This document shows, piece by piece, positions 11,057 through 21,420 of a stretch of 64,000 bases of DNA; position 1 is the first letter of the stretch, and every line of letters starts with the position of its first letter. The notes beneath the pieces are model-generated. The model made no database searches and had not been told where the DNA came from. It saw only the letters and a list, made by a program, of their open reading frames with translations. The position numbers and the translations under genes were made by a program. The DNA lies in assembly GCF_037176765.1 (NCBI RefSeq), contig NC_090034.1, forward strand, positions 20,803,375 through 20,867,374, written 5' to 3'. This DNA comes from Anolis sagrei (lineage: Eukaryota; Chordata; Lepidosauria; Squamata; Anolidae).

Positions 11057-11160
11057 TTATACCCCACTTTATCTCTCCTGAAGGGTACTCAAAGCAGCTT
11101 AACATAAAAGCATTAGCATATAAATTAAAATATAAACATATACAAGCATAAAAACAGAGG
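11018..11160 (-). repeat. (ATT)n microsatellite plus LINE/SINE 3' tail
   Basis: An ATT run (11018-11054) is followed by 'tataccccactttatctctcc...gggtactcaaagcagcttaac', the antisense 3' tail common to L2-type elements here (compare 22825, 16440, 21425). Confidence 0.6.
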
Positions 11161-11217
11161 GGAGGAAGGGGCATCAGGCACCTCGCCCTGAAATCACCAA
11201 TGGCGTAGTCTTACAGT

Positions 11218-11755
11218 CCCAGGTCAGCTAGTTAGTTCTCAGTAACAGCAAACTTCAACGGAAACAATCAACAGAGGAGTCACAAAACAGTTGTGGGTCT
11301 AGCCAGTTGCTGAACTTTCACATGATGAAACAGTGTCCACAATCCAATGTTGAAGTCACGAAAAAAGTCCCAAGTTCCATCTGCGTCCAGGGGTCTCTAA
11401 AGCAGAAGGTCCAAGGCTCGGAGACTAACGTTGCAGCATTTCTGTATTCTCAAATAATATGTTGTGACCAGGTTGGTTCATCAAGTGCTCTGCTTCTCTA
11501 AAGCACAAGCTCTAAGGCTTGGGGTCTAATGTTGCCTCCAGCAATAAGGTATCCCACTGTAAGCTCTTAAATGCTGCTTTCATAGTTGATCCCAGTTGCT
11601 GGCCATTTTCTCAGCGATGGGATATGGACATCCAAGATTATTGGAGGGCATGTTTATTAATGACTTGGGCAAATTTCAGCCCTCTGGGTGTTTTGGACTC
11701 CCAACTCCCACCATTCCTACCAACTGGTAGGCTGTTAGGAATTGTGAGAGTTGAA
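11218..11755. repeat. Segmental duplication, unit C (left part)
   Basis: Nearly identical to 2348-2885 of unit A, ending inside the foldback element at 'gaattgtgagagttgaa'. The sequence resumes at 13613 ('gtccaaaactcctggagggcc') after the L2 insertion, as the unbroken copy at 2880 shows. Confidence 0.88.
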
Positions 11756-13612
11756 TAGGATGTAACAAGAGCACCTGCTTGTCCTATTTTGATGGATTCT
11801 TTTCAGTTTGTGAAACCCGAGGATGTGGACAAGATACTTGGAGGAATGAGGCCCACCACGTCCATCCTAGACCCCTGCCCATCCTGGCTTCTAAGGGAGG
11901 CCAGAGGGGGATTGGCTGAGTGGGTAACAGTGGTGGTGAATGCCTCCCTTCGGGAAGGCAAGATTCCAGCGAGCCTAAAACAGGCTATTATAAAGCCGCT
12001 GTTGAAGACACCATCACTGGACCCCACTAAATTGGACAACTTTCGGCCTGTTTCCAATCTCCCCTTCTTGGGCAAAGTCATGGAAAGCGTGGTGGCCTCA
12101 CAACTCCAGGTATTCTTGAGAGACACGGATTATCTGGATTCGGCACAGTCTGGTTTCAGACCGGGACATGGTACCGAGACGGTCTTGGTCGCCTTAGTGG
12201 ATGATCTGCGCCGGGAGCTAGACAGGGGGAGTGTGTCCCTGTTGGTGCTCCTGGACCTCTCAGCGGCCTTCGATACCGTCGACCACGGTATCCTTCTGGG
12301 GCGCCTTGCGGAAATGGGCCTTGGGGGCATTGCTTTGCAGTGGCTCCAGTCATTCCTGGAGGGCCGCACCCAGAAGGTGTTATTGGGGGACTCCTGTTCT
12401 ACACCACAACCTTTGACTTGTGGGGTTCCACAGGGTTCTATACTGTCCCCCATGCTGTTTAATATCTACATGAAGCCGCTGGGTGAGATCATCCGGAGTT
12501 TCGGGGTGCGGTGTCATCTGTACGCAGATGATGTCCAACTCTGTCACTCCTTCCCACCTGCTACTAAGGAGGCTGTCGAGGTCCTGAACCGGTGCCTGGC
12601 CGCTGTGACGGTCTGGATGAGGGCGAACAAACTGAAATTAAATCCAGACAAGACAGAGGTACTCCTGGTCAGTCGCAAGGCCGAACGGGGTATAGGGTTA
12701 CAGCCTGTGCTGGATGGGGTCGCACTCCCCTTGAAGGCGCAGGTTCGCAGCTTGGGTGTGACCCTGGACTCATCGTTGAGCCTGGATCCCCAGGTGTCAG
12801 CGGTGACCAGGGGAGCATTTGCACAACTCAGGCTCGTGCGCCAGCTGCGCCCGTATCTCGGGAAGTCTGACTTGGCCACGGTGGTACACGCTCTGGTCAC
12901 ATCCCGCCTTGACTACTGCAACGCTCTCTACGTGGGGCTGCCCTTGAAGACGGCCCGGAAGCTTCAGCTGGTTCAGCGCGCGGCAGCCATGTTACTAACT
13001 GGAGCGGGTGGCAGGGAGCATACAACGCCCTTGCTGTCCCAGCTCCATTGGCTGCCGATTTGCTACCGGACCCAATTTAAGGTGCTGGTTTTGGCCTACA
13101 AAGCCCTAAACGGTTCCGGCCCAAAATACCTTTCGGACCGCATCTTGGCCTACGAGCCCACGAGGACCTTGAGATCGTCTGGGGAGGCCCTTCTCTTGAT
13201 CCCGCCTGCCTCACAGGCACGTCTGGTGGGGACAAGGGAGAGGGCCTTCTCGGTGGTGGCCCCCCAGCTGTGGAACACTCTCCCTGCAGACATCAGACAG
13301 GCGCCCTCCCTCATGTCCTTCCGAAAAAGCCTCAAGACATGGCTGTTCGAGAAGGCATTTAATTAAGTGCTATAACAATGTGGTAAAGATGACTGGAATG
13401 GAACAAGGAATATGAGATTGGTTATGATTCCACTATGAGACGAAGCGGATTTTTAGTGTAGTTTTGTAATTGTGATGTAGTTTATATGTTGTTGTAACTG
13501 CCTCTTTGTAAATTGTCTTTTATATGTGTGTACACCGCCATGAGTCGCCCTAAAGGGCTGAGAATGGCGGTTAATAAATGCATCAAATAAATAAATAAAT
13601 AATAATAAGTCC
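11756..13612 (+). mobile_element. L2-clade LINE, 5'-truncated
   Basis: Inserted in the foldback element of unit C; the empty site is preserved in unit A at about 2884. It contains a long RT reading frame and a 3' end 'caccgccatgagtcgccctaaagggctgagaatggcgg' followed by an (AAAT)n/(AAT)n tail. I see no clear target-site duplication. The empty-site comparison shows it arrived after the A/C duplication. Confidence 0.9.
11789..13366 (+). CDS. L2 reverse transcriptase (partial ORF2, open)
   Basis: A 525-codon open frame. It shows FRPVSNLPFLGKVMESVV, SGFRPGHGTET, VLLDLSAAFDTVDHGILL, TCGVPQGSILSPMLFNIY and the catalytic YADD (HLYADDVQLC). The typical L2 tail follows: RLDYCNALYVGLP, LHWLPI, RILAYEP and the ERAFSVVAPQLWNTLP block. 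The upstream endonuclease is missing. The open frame over the whole fragment suggests a young insertion, but without the endonuclease and promoter it cannot move by itself. The second long L2 copy is at 53990-55376. Confidence 0.9.
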   Translation: MMDSFQFVKPEDVDKILGGMRPTTSILDPCPSWLLREARGGLAEWVTVVVNASLREGKIPASLKQAIIKPLLKTPSLDPTKLDNFRPVSNLPFLGKVMESVVASQLQVFLRDTDYLDSAQSGFRPGHGTETVLVALVDDLRRELDRGSVSLLVLLDLSAAFDTVDHGILLGRLAEMGLGGIALQWLQSFLEGRTQKVLLGDSCSTPQPLTCGVPQGSILSPMLFNIYMKPLGEIIRSFGVRCHLYADDVQLCHSFPPATKEAVEVLNRCLAAVTVWMRANKLKLNPDKTEVLLVSRKAERGIGLQPVLDGVALPLKAQVRSLGVTLDSSLSLDPQVSAVTRGAFAQLRLVRQLRPYLGKSDLATVVHALVTSRLDYCNALYVGLPLKTARKLQLVQRAAAMLLTGAGGREHTTPLLSQLHWLPICYRTQFKVLVLAYKALNGSGPKYLSDRILAYEPTRTLRSSGEALLLIPPASQARLVGTRERAFSVVAPQLWNTLPADIRQAPSLMSFRKSLKTWLFEKAFN

Positions 13613-14112
13613 AAAACTCCTGGAGGGCCAAAGTTTGCCCATGCCTGCTCTAAACCTTCATCCAATCATTAAGAAACATGCTCTACAATGAGATCGGGTG
13701 AGTCCTATCCGCCCCATGATCTGTAGTTTGCAAACCAAAGGGGACATTTTAAAATATTCTTACTAGGTGGCGACAAAGGGACCAGCCATGAAGCTTTGGG
13801 CTTTTAAAGGGGCCTTTGCAACTTTAAAGATAGGACAGAAATATGGAACAAAGACAGGAAGAAGATCCAGGATCCGGCTGCCTCTCACCGAAGATATGGC
13901 CCTGTGCCCCTTCCCCTCCACCATCGTGGAGCTGATCCAGAGAGGGCCCCCGACAGAAGCCGAAGAAGAGGAAGCAGCGCAAGAAGAAGAGGAAGGTAAC
14001 AGTGCCAGCACCTTGTCCTCATCTCAGGGGTCCTCAAACTTTTTAAACAGTGGGAGGGAGAGGAGAAGGAGCGCCAGGCAGGCGATGGAGAGGTTTTGAT
14101 GGAACAACCTGA
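13613..14112. repeat. Segmental duplication, unit C (right part), with Lys/Glu-rich module copy 3
   Basis: Matches 2886-3375 of unit A. An open frame at 13767-14099 (starting MATKGPAMKLWAFKG) ends in a Glu-rich stretch EAEEEEAAQEEEEG that corresponds to the polypurine part of the modules at 1800-1850 and 3230-3280. I do not assign a function; reading frames differ between copies. Confidence 0.75.
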
Positions 14113-14300
14113 GGAAGGGTTAGTGGTGTTAGGAAGGGTTAATAAATAATAGGATATAATATAGGATAATATATTATATAATAAATTGTAGCATATAATA
14201 TAAATAATAATAATAGGATAGAATATATAATAGTATATCATAAATAATAGGATATAATATGCATAATAAATAATAGGATTAGATCCACTGAAATAACTGA
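14113..14300. repeat. AT-rich simple repeat
   Basis: Diverged AATAATAGGATATAAT units; no coding content. Confidence 0.8.
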
Positions 14301-14309
14301 TACAATGTT

Positions 14310-16245
14310 TTGTTGAAGATTTTCATGACCGGAATCACTGGGTTGCTGTGAGTTTTCCAAGTTGTTTGGCCATGTTCCAGAAGCATTCTCTGCTGACCTT
14401 TCACCCACATCAATGGCAGGCATCCTTTGAAGTTGAGGGGTCTGTTGGAAACTTGGTAAGAGAGGTTTATATATCTGTGGAATGATGTCCAATGCGGGAG
14501 AAAAACTCTTGACTGCTTGAGGCAAGTGTGAATGTTGCAATTGGCCACCTTGTTTATTTATTTGTTTATTTACAGTATTTCTATACCGCTTTTTTCACCC
14601 CAAGGGGGATTCAAAACGGTTTACACATAAGTAATGGCAAAATTCAATGCCAGTACAAACAATTACAATTATACACTACAATTAAACATAAATCAAATTA
14701 AAACCATACATCCATAAGCAATAAAACAATCATTAAAACAATAAAACAGTCTCCTTTGTCAAATCGCCATTCCAGTCATTGTCTTCCTGAAATGCTGCAT
14801 ACATTTATCTATTTATGTATTTACATTATTTCTATTCCGCCCATTTCAGCCCGAAGGCCTGGTCCCAAAACCATGATTTTAATTTTTTTCTAAAAGCCAG
14901 GAGGGAGGGAGCGGATCTTATCTCATTTGGGAGTGTGTTCCATAGGTGGGGGGCCACAGCCGAGAAGGCCCTGTCTCTCATCCCCGCCAGGTGCATATGT
15001 GCTGTTGACGGGAGCGAGAGCAGGGCCTCCCTGGATGATCTTAGATTAGCATTGAATGGCCTTGCAGCTTCAAAGCCTGGCTGCTTCCTGCCTCAGGGAG
15101 TCTTCTATTGGGAAGTGTTAGCTGGCCCTGATTGTTTCCTATCTGGAATTCCCCTGCTTTTTGAGTGTTGTTCTTTATTTTAGAATTTTTTAATACTGGT
15201 AGCTAGATGTTGTTAATTTTTATGCACTTTTCTGTTGATTTGTCCAATGCTTGTGGATTTCAATGCCTTCTCTGTATAGTCTGACATGGCAGTTGTTATA
15301 GTGGTCCAGCATTTCTGTTTTCTCAAATAATATGCTGTGTCCAGGTTAGTTCACCAGGTGCTCTGCTATGGTTTGACTTAGTCTGCACGGCCTTTCATGT
15401 TCCTTGATCTGTGTCTGGGCAATGCTGCTGCTTTTGATGATCCCTATGTAGACTTGTCCACAGCTGCATGGGATACGATAGACTCTTGCAGAGGTGAGAG
15501 GATCCCTCTTGTTCTTGTGGGTCTGTATATTGTTTGTATGCTGTGTTTCCTCGTCAGCTTCCCTATGCGGTCAGTGGTTCCCTTGATGTATGGCGAGATC
15601 ACTTTTCCTCTGGGTGGATCTTTGTCTTTACTCTTGTGGTTTGTTCTCGGTCTTGCAGCTCTTCTGATGTCTGTGGTGGAGTCTCCATTGGTCTATAGAG
15701 CCCAGTTTAGGTGATACAGCTCCCCTTGGAGGAGGTGGGGTCCGCAGATTCTTTTTGCATGGTCTGTGCTTCTTTTTTGACTTGGGTGATGGTTGGAGTT
15801 TTTATATAAGTATCTATCAGTGTGTGTAGGCTTTCTGTAAACTGTGTGGCCTAATTGTTGATTAGGTTTGCGGATGACTAGGACATCTAAACATTGCACT
15901 TTCCCTTCATTTTCTTTTTCCATGGTGAATTGGATATTAGGGTGGATGCTGTTGAGGTGATCCAGGAACTTGCTGAGTTCTTCTTCTCCATGGCTCCAAA
16001 TGGTGAAGGTGTCACCCACATATCTGAACCATATAGTGGGCTTTCTTGTTGCTGTTCTTATTACAGTTCTTTCCCCCACCCTGGACATTCCACAGATATA
16101 TAAACCCCACTTGCCAAGTTTCCAACAGACCTCACAACTTCTGAGGATGCCTGCCATAGATGTGGGCAAAATGTCAGGAGGGAATGCTGCTGGAATATGG
16201 TCAGAAAGCCTGGAAAACTCACAGCAACCCATAATTGATACAACT
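14310..16245 (-). mobile_element. Penelope-like element (RT and GIY-YIG parts), split by L2
   Basis: On the minus strand, 15693-16232 encodes the end of a Penelope-type RT: IWFRYVGDTFTIW (the family's YVDD box, here YVGD), LDHLNSIHPNIQFTMEKE, and VYRKPTHTDRYLYKNSNHHP followed by QKRS. Downstream, at about 15240-15520, minus-strand pieces read RIPCSCGQVYIGI, IKEHERPCRLSQ, AEHLVN and HYNNCHVRLYREGIEIHK, the GIY-YIG endonuclease that defines this class. The terminal non-coding part follows at 15048-15190 and 14310-14547. Several stops and the Asp-to-Gly change in the catalytic box make it dead. The 14548-15047 interval is a separate L2 insertion. Confidence 0.85.
14548..15047 (-). mobile_element. 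L2-type LINE tails nested in the Penelope element
   Basis: Antisense L2 3' code ('gagaaggccctgtctctcatccc' = antisense of the FSVVAP region) and two tail modules beginning with TTTATTTATTTG and TTTATCTATTTATG. The Penelope sequence is continuous across it when compared with 10570-10600 and 5370-5400 ('ggccacctt' | 'attagcattgaatggcc'). Confidence 0.7.
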
Positions 16246-16417
16246 AATATATAACAAATTTAATATTTCTTTAAAAAAAATTCTTAGTTTTATTGATATG
16301 TATTTTAATTGCTCTTGACTTAGTTCTATTATAATGTTTATATGTTTTAAGTTTCTCTTAAGAGAGGAAAAGCACGATATAAACACATAGAATAATAGTA
16401 CTATTTATATAATTACT

Positions 16418-16530
16418 TTATTTATTTATTTATGGTATTTATATCCCGTCTCTTCTCTACCCCAAAAGGGGAACTCAGGATGGCTTACATAGGCATATGT
16501 ATTATTTATCGTGTGTTATTATCATTATGT
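16418..16530 (-). mobile_element. LINE 3' tail fragment
   Basis: 'atttatttatttatggtatttatatcccgtctc...aaggggaactcaggatggcttaca' is the antisense tail shared with the L2-type ends at 14550 and 22830. The sequence from 16246 to 16417 and from 16531 to 16675 is AT-rich with no gene. Confidence 0.6.
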
Positions 16531-16675
16531 AATATAAAATAATTTTATGTGTTAATTGCCTTTTCTCTAGGCTCAGGTTAATTAAAATCCATAAATTAAG
16601 CTATTAAAATGCATATATTGAAAGGCACAGGATAAAGATTAAAAGCGGTGTAGAAATAATAATAATAATAATTCT

Positions 16676-17062
16676 ATTATTGTTGTATGCATTTATTACT
16701 AATTTATATGTATTGATTAGTAATTTATTTTATAATATTATTGATTTGATTATTGCTGAATGTATCTATTACTAATTTATATGTATTTATTAGAAATATT
16801 GATTTGATTATTGTTGTATGTATTTATTACTAATTTATATGTATTGATTTGTAATTTATTTTATAATATTGATTTGATTATTATTGTATGTATTTATTAC
16901 TAATTTATATGTATTTGTTAGTAATTTATTTTATAATAATATTGATTTGATGATTGTTGTATCCATATTTTACTAATTTATATGTATTGATTAGTAATTT
17001 ATTTTATAATAATATTCATTTGATTATTGCTGCATGTATTGATTACTAATTTATATATATGG
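16676..17062. repeat. 70-73-bp AT-rich minisatellite
   Basis: About six units of 'ttgatttgattattgttgtatgtatttattactaatttatatgtattgattagtaatttatt...ataatatt'. The last unit is cut by the BovB at 17063 and its remainder continues at 19738 ('atatggattagtaatttatt'). Confidence 0.88.
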
Positions 17063-19737
17063 ACAAGAGGAACATCGAAGAAATGGAGTAGCCTTCATAA
17101 TTAATAAGAAATGCGCTAAAGCAGTGCTTGGATACAATCCAAAAAAAATGACAGAATGATCTCAATTTGAGTGCAAGGAAAGCCTTTCAACATTACAGTG
17201 ATCCAAATATACGCCCCAACCACAGCTGATGAAGCAGAAGTAGATCTGTTTTATGAGGATCTGCAGGGCCTACTGGATAATACACCAAAAAGAGACATTA
17301 TTTTCATTACAGGAGACTGGAATGCCAAGGTGGGAAGTCAAATGACAACTGGGATCACAGGCAAGCATGGTCTGGGAGAACAAAATGAAGCGGGACACAG
17401 GCTGATATAATTTTGCCAGGAAAACTCGCTGTGTATAACAAACACTCTCTTCCAACAACCTAAAAGACGGCTTTACACATGGACCTCACCAGATGGTCAG
17501 CACCGAAATCAGATTGACTACATTCTTTGCAGCCAAAGGTGGCGGACATCCATCCAGTCGGTGAAAACAAGACCTGGGGCTGATTGTAGCTCAGCTCACG
17601 AACTTCTTATTGCTCAATTTAGAATAAAACTAAAGAGATCAGGGAAAATACACAGACCAGTTAGATATGATCTCACTAACATTCCTAGTGAATATACAGT
17701 GGAAGTGAAGAACAGATTTGAAGGACTAGATTTAGTAAACAGAGTCCCAGAAGAACTATGGACAGAAGTCCGAGACATTGTTCAGGAGGCGGCAACAAAG
17801 TACGTCCCAAAGAAAAAGAAAACCAAGAAGGCAAAATGGTTGTCTGCTGAGACACTGGAAGTAGCCCAAGAAAGGAGGAAAGCAAAAGGAAACAGGGATA
17901 AGGGGAGATATGCCCAGTTAAATGCGCAATTCCAGAGGTTAGCCAGAAGAGATAAGGAACTATTTTTAAATAAGCAATGCATGGAAGTGGAAGAAGACAA
18001 CAGAATAGGAAGGACAAGAGACCTCTTCCAGAAAATTAGAAACATTGGAGGTAAATTTCAGGCAAAAATTGGTATGATAAGAAACAAAGATGGCAGGGAC
18101 CTAACAGAAGCTGAAGAGATCAAGAGAAGGTGGTGAGACTATACAGAAGATCTGTATAGGAAGGATAATAATATCGAGGAGAGTTTTGATGGTGTGGTGA
18201 ATGAATTAGAACCAGACATCCTGAGGAGTGAGGTGGAATGGGCCTTAAGAAGCATTGCTAACAACAAGGCACCAGGAGACGACGGGATCCCAGCTGAACT
18301 GTTTAAAATCTTAAAAGATGATGCTGTCAAGGTGATGCATGCCATTTGCCAGCAAATATGGAAGACACAAGAATGGCCATCAGACTGGAAATAATCAACT
18401 TATATCCCCATACCAAAAAAGGGAAATGCGAAAGACTGCTCAAACCTCCGTACAGTGGCCCTTATTTCTCATGCCAGTAAGGTAATGCTCAAGATCCTGC
18501 AAGGAAGACTCCAGCAAGACATGGAGCGAGAGTTGCCAGATGTTCAAGCTGGGTTTAGAAAAGGCAGAGGAACGAGAGACCAGATTGCCAATATCCGCTG
18601 GATAATGGAGAAAGGCAGGGAGTTTCAGAAAAAACATCTATTTCTGCTTCATTGACTATTCTAAATAAAGCCTTTGACTGTGTGGATCATAATAAATTGT
18701 GGCAAGTTCTTGGTGGGATGGGCATCCCAAGCCACCTTGTCTCTCTCCTGAGGAACCTGTACAAGGACCAAGTAGCAACAGTCAGAACTGACCACGGAAC
18801 AACAGACTGGTTTAAGATTGGGAAAGGCGTACGGCAAGGCTGCATCCTCTCACCCAACCTTTTTAACTTGTATGCAGAACACATCATGCGATGTGCGGGT
18901 CTTGATGAATGCAAGGCTGGAGTGAAAATTGCTGGAAGAAACATTAACAACCTCAGATATGCAGATGACACCACTCTGATGGCCGAAAGCGAGGAGGAGC
19001 TGAGGAACCTTCTAATCAAGGTGAAAGAAGAAAGCGCAAAAGCCGGGTTGCAGCTAAACACAAAAAAAAACAAGATTATGGCAACAAGAATGATTGACAA
19101 CTGGGAAATAGAGGGAGAAAATGTGGAGGCCGTGACAGACTTTGTATTTCTAGGCGCAAAGATTACTGCAGATGCAGACTGTGGCCAGGAAATCAGAAGA
19201 CGCTTCCTTCTTGGGAGGAGAGCAATGTCCAGTCTCGATAAAATAGTGAAGAGTAGAGACATCAGACTGGCAACAAAGATCCATTGCCTAGTCAAAGCCA
19301 TGGTATTCCCTGTAGTCACCTACGGATGTGAGAGCTGGACCTTAGGGAAGGCTGAGCGAAGGAAGATCGATGCTTTTGAGCTGTGGTGCTGGAGGAAAGT
19401 GCTGAGAGTGCCTTAGACTGCGAGAAGATCCAACCAGTCCATCCTCCAGGAAAGAAAGCCCGGCTGCTCACTGGAGGGAAGGATACTAGAGACAAAGTTG
19501 AAGTCCTTTGGCCACATCATGAGGAGACAGCAAAGCCTAGAGAAGACAATTATGCTGGGGAAAGTGGAAGGCAAAAGGAAGAGGGGCCGACCAAGGGCAA
19601 GATGGATGAATGGCATCCTTGAAGTGACTGGACTGACCTTGAAGGAGCTGGGGGTGGTGACGGCCGACAGGGAGCTCTGGCGTGGGCTGGTCCATGAGGT
19701 CACGAAGAGTCGGAGACGACTGAATGAACAACAACAA
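17063..19737 (+). mobile_element. BovB (RTE-clade) LINE, 5'-truncated and degraded
   Basis: About 2.7 kb between short ATATGG repeats (17057-17062 and 19738-19743). It encodes the end of the endonuclease (IYAPTTADEAEVDLFYEDL, FITGDWNAKVGSQ, QIDYILCSQRWRT, then SSAHELL, where the sister copy has SSDHELL). The RT follows, with NNLRYADDTTLMAE, GVRQGCILSPNLFNLYAEH and VTYGCESWTLGKAERRKID, then the characteristic BovB tail ('gagtcggagacgactgaatgaacaacaaca'). In-frame stops occur at 17408, 18134, 18392 and 19414, with shifts near 18650 and later, so the copy is inactive. BovB is known for horizontal spread between squamates and ruminants. Confidence 0.93.
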
Positions 19738-19761
19738 ATATGGATTAGTAATTTATTATAA
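17561..19761 (+). pseudogene. BovB ORF2 remnant
   Basis: The RT-bearing frame is split into segments at 17561-18136, 18194-18394, 18455-18655 and 18652-19416, and a last piece at 19498-19761. It aligns residue for residue with the intact copy on the minus strand at 49954-52170 and differs mainly by stops and small indels. The YADD catalytic box is intact, while the endonuclease Asp before the catalytic His is Ala. The frame runs into flanking minisatellite at its end. Confidence 0.9.
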
Positions 19762-19869
19762 TAATAATTTTATTTGTTAATACATACATAGATTTTAAAA
19801 ACACATAAAGTTACTCACATGCATATGTTAAAAGATTAAAAACACGAAAAGCAGCACACCTTATGAGTC

Positions 19870-20352
19870 AGGTTTTGAAAAAGGTTGAGAGTGTTGCTGA
19901 TTGCTTCCGGGGAGACCCTGCTTTCGATCCCGCCTGCTTCTCAAGCTCAGCTGGCAGGGACGAGAGATAGGGCCTTCTCGGTGGTGGCTCCTCGGCTGTG
20001 GAACGCCCTTCCTACGGACATTAGACTAGCACCATCTCTAATGGTATTCTGCAAAAAGGTGAAGACCTGGCTGTTTGAGCAGGCGTTCGAATAATTAGTG
20101 CAATGATTGGTTAATGAACACTGGAATGGAACAATGGATGACGAATCTGGAACATGTTTTTGATGAGGAGATGACAGTGAATGGGTATTGTAGTAACTGT
20201 TTATTAATTGTGTAATGTGTTAGGTTGTTAACTGTGTCTATACTGTAGCACTGAATTTTTGCTGTTTGTATTTGTTGTGAACCGCTGTGAGTCGCCTTCG
20301 GGCTGAGAACCGCGGTATAGAAGTCAGGCAAATAAATAAATACATAAATAAA
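19870..20352 (+). mobile_element. L2 LINE 3' end next to the GFER promoter
   Basis: Encodes the L2 C-terminus (DRAFSVVAPRLWNALPTDIRLAPSLMVF, WLFEQAFE). Its 3' UTR 'aaccgctgtgagtcgccttcgggctgagaaccgcggtatagaagtc' ends in an (AAAT)n tail at about 20330-20352. It abuts the GFER promoter, leaving about 170 bp to the GFER start codon. Confidence 0.85.
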
Positions 20353-20525
20353 TGGCAGAGCAACCTGAAGGCCCTGCCCCACTCTGGCGTTGCCATGGCG
20401 ACGGCTTCCCTCCCCCTATTGGCCCTCGCTCTGCGGCGTTGCCACGGCGATGGCTTTTCCCCGCCCACCCCGGCCCGGTATGCTTTGCGCGTAACCTTCC
20501 CTCCCTACCCCACCACCCTTTCAAT
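20353..20525 (+). promoter_or_regulatory. GFER: GFER proximal promoter / 5' UTR
   Basis: GC-rich and CpG-containing, unlike the L2 sequence upstream. Two RFX X-box-like palindromes, GTTGCCATGGCGAC (20389-20402) and GTTGCCACGGCGAT (20438-20451), lie 49 bp apart. An inverted CCAAT box (ATTGG, 20418-20422) sits between them. No TATA box at a fitting distance. The start codon lies in AATATGGCGGC, which resembles the YY1 motif often found at housekeeping gene starts. Transcription start is inferred, not seen. Confidence 0.7.
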
Positions 20526-20711
20526 ATGGCGGCGCCCGGTCCCGAGCCGAGCCGCCCTCCTTTCCCGTTCCGTTTCCCGGCCGAGGAGGAGGAGGACCGC
20601 CCGGCCCGGAGGAAGGCCCAGGAGGAAGGCCCGAGGCGGAAGAAGCCGGCCTGCCGCGCCTGCACAGACTTCCGCAGCTGGATGCGCGAGCAGAAGAGGC
20701 AAGGCGCCGCG
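20526..20711 (+). CDS. GFER: GFER exon 1: FAD-linked sulfhydryl oxidase ALR
   Basis: GFER (ALR, yeast Erv1) is an FAD-dependent thiol oxidase of the mitochondrial intermembrane space. It re-oxidises MIA40/CHCHD4 in the disulfide relay and passes electrons to cytochrome c or oxygen. This exon encodes 62 residues, starting MAAPGPEPSRPPFPF. It includes the family's N-terminal CxxC (KKPACRACTDF, human CRAC) followed by the SWMREQKRQ helix start. The donor is GCG|GTGAGG at 20711/20712, phase 0, which joins exactly to exon 2. Joined, the three exons give 185 residues (human long form about 205). The upstream charged region is shorter than in mammals. Confidence 0.95.
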
Positions 20712-20784
20712 GTGAGGCCTAGTCCGCGGCCTGGAGCCTGCCTTCACCGTGCGGGCCCGGGAATGCACGGAGCAGGACGAGGCC

Positions 20785-20965
20785 AACTTGGGCCCTCGTG
20801 GTGTTTTGGACTCCAACTCCCACCATTCCCTACTGCCTCGGGCCCTTTTCTCTCCCCCCTCAGCTTAAGCGGCTGAGGAGGAAAAGGAAGGCGCCTAAGA
20901 CTGTTAGGAATGGTGGGAGTTGGAGTCCAAAACACCACGAGGGCCCGAATTGGCCCCGTCCTGGG
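20785..20965. mobile_element. Foldback (hAT-type MITE) in GFER intron 1
   Basis: Two arms, GGGCCCTCGTGGTGTTTTGG... and its inverse ending CCAAAACACCACGAGGGCCC, surround a short pyrimidine/purine centre. The same palindrome type occurs at 2797, 59490 and 60653, the last with an 8-bp target duplication typical of hAT. Confidence 0.75.
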
Positions 20966-21069
20966 ATAGAGGGAAAGCCTGCTTTACAATGACATGTAGA
21001 TAGAGAGAGAGAAATAAATAGGGATAAATAGATAGATGAATAGAGAAAAAGAGAGCTAAGTAGAGAGAG

Positions 21070-21420
21070 ACTAATAATAATAATATTTATTTATTATTTA
21101 TTTATTTGCTTTATTTTTATACCGCATTTTTCAGCCTAATTCGGCGACTCAATGCGGTTTACAATACAATTTATATAACAATAACAATTAGTTAAAACAC
21201 AACAGACAATACAAAGCAACACAACATAGTCATCAATGCCTCAGTAAAAATCAGATTCCGTTCTCATAATCCTTCTACCGTTCCTTTGTTCATTTATACT
21301 GTCTTCATGAGTTCAGTTGCATTGTTAGCCGAACGCTTGTTCATAGAGCCACGTCTTGACCTTCCTCCGGAACGCCAGCAACGAAGGGGCCTGCCTGATG
21401 TCTACGGGTAGGGCATTCCA
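21070..21420 (-). mobile_element. L2 LINE 3' end (antisense), first copy
   Basis: Starts with a TTTATTTATTTG tail, then 'tataccgcatttttcagcctaattcggcgactc', the antisense of an L2 3' UTR, and ends with antisense L2 C-terminal code ('gaccttcctccggaacgcc', 'gggtagggcattcca'). Confidence 0.8.

Noticed and set aside
20287-20876. Alternative long frames over GFER exon 1 on both strands
   Set aside because: GC-rich shadow frames; only the MAAPGPEPS frame continues into conserved GFER code with matching splice phase.
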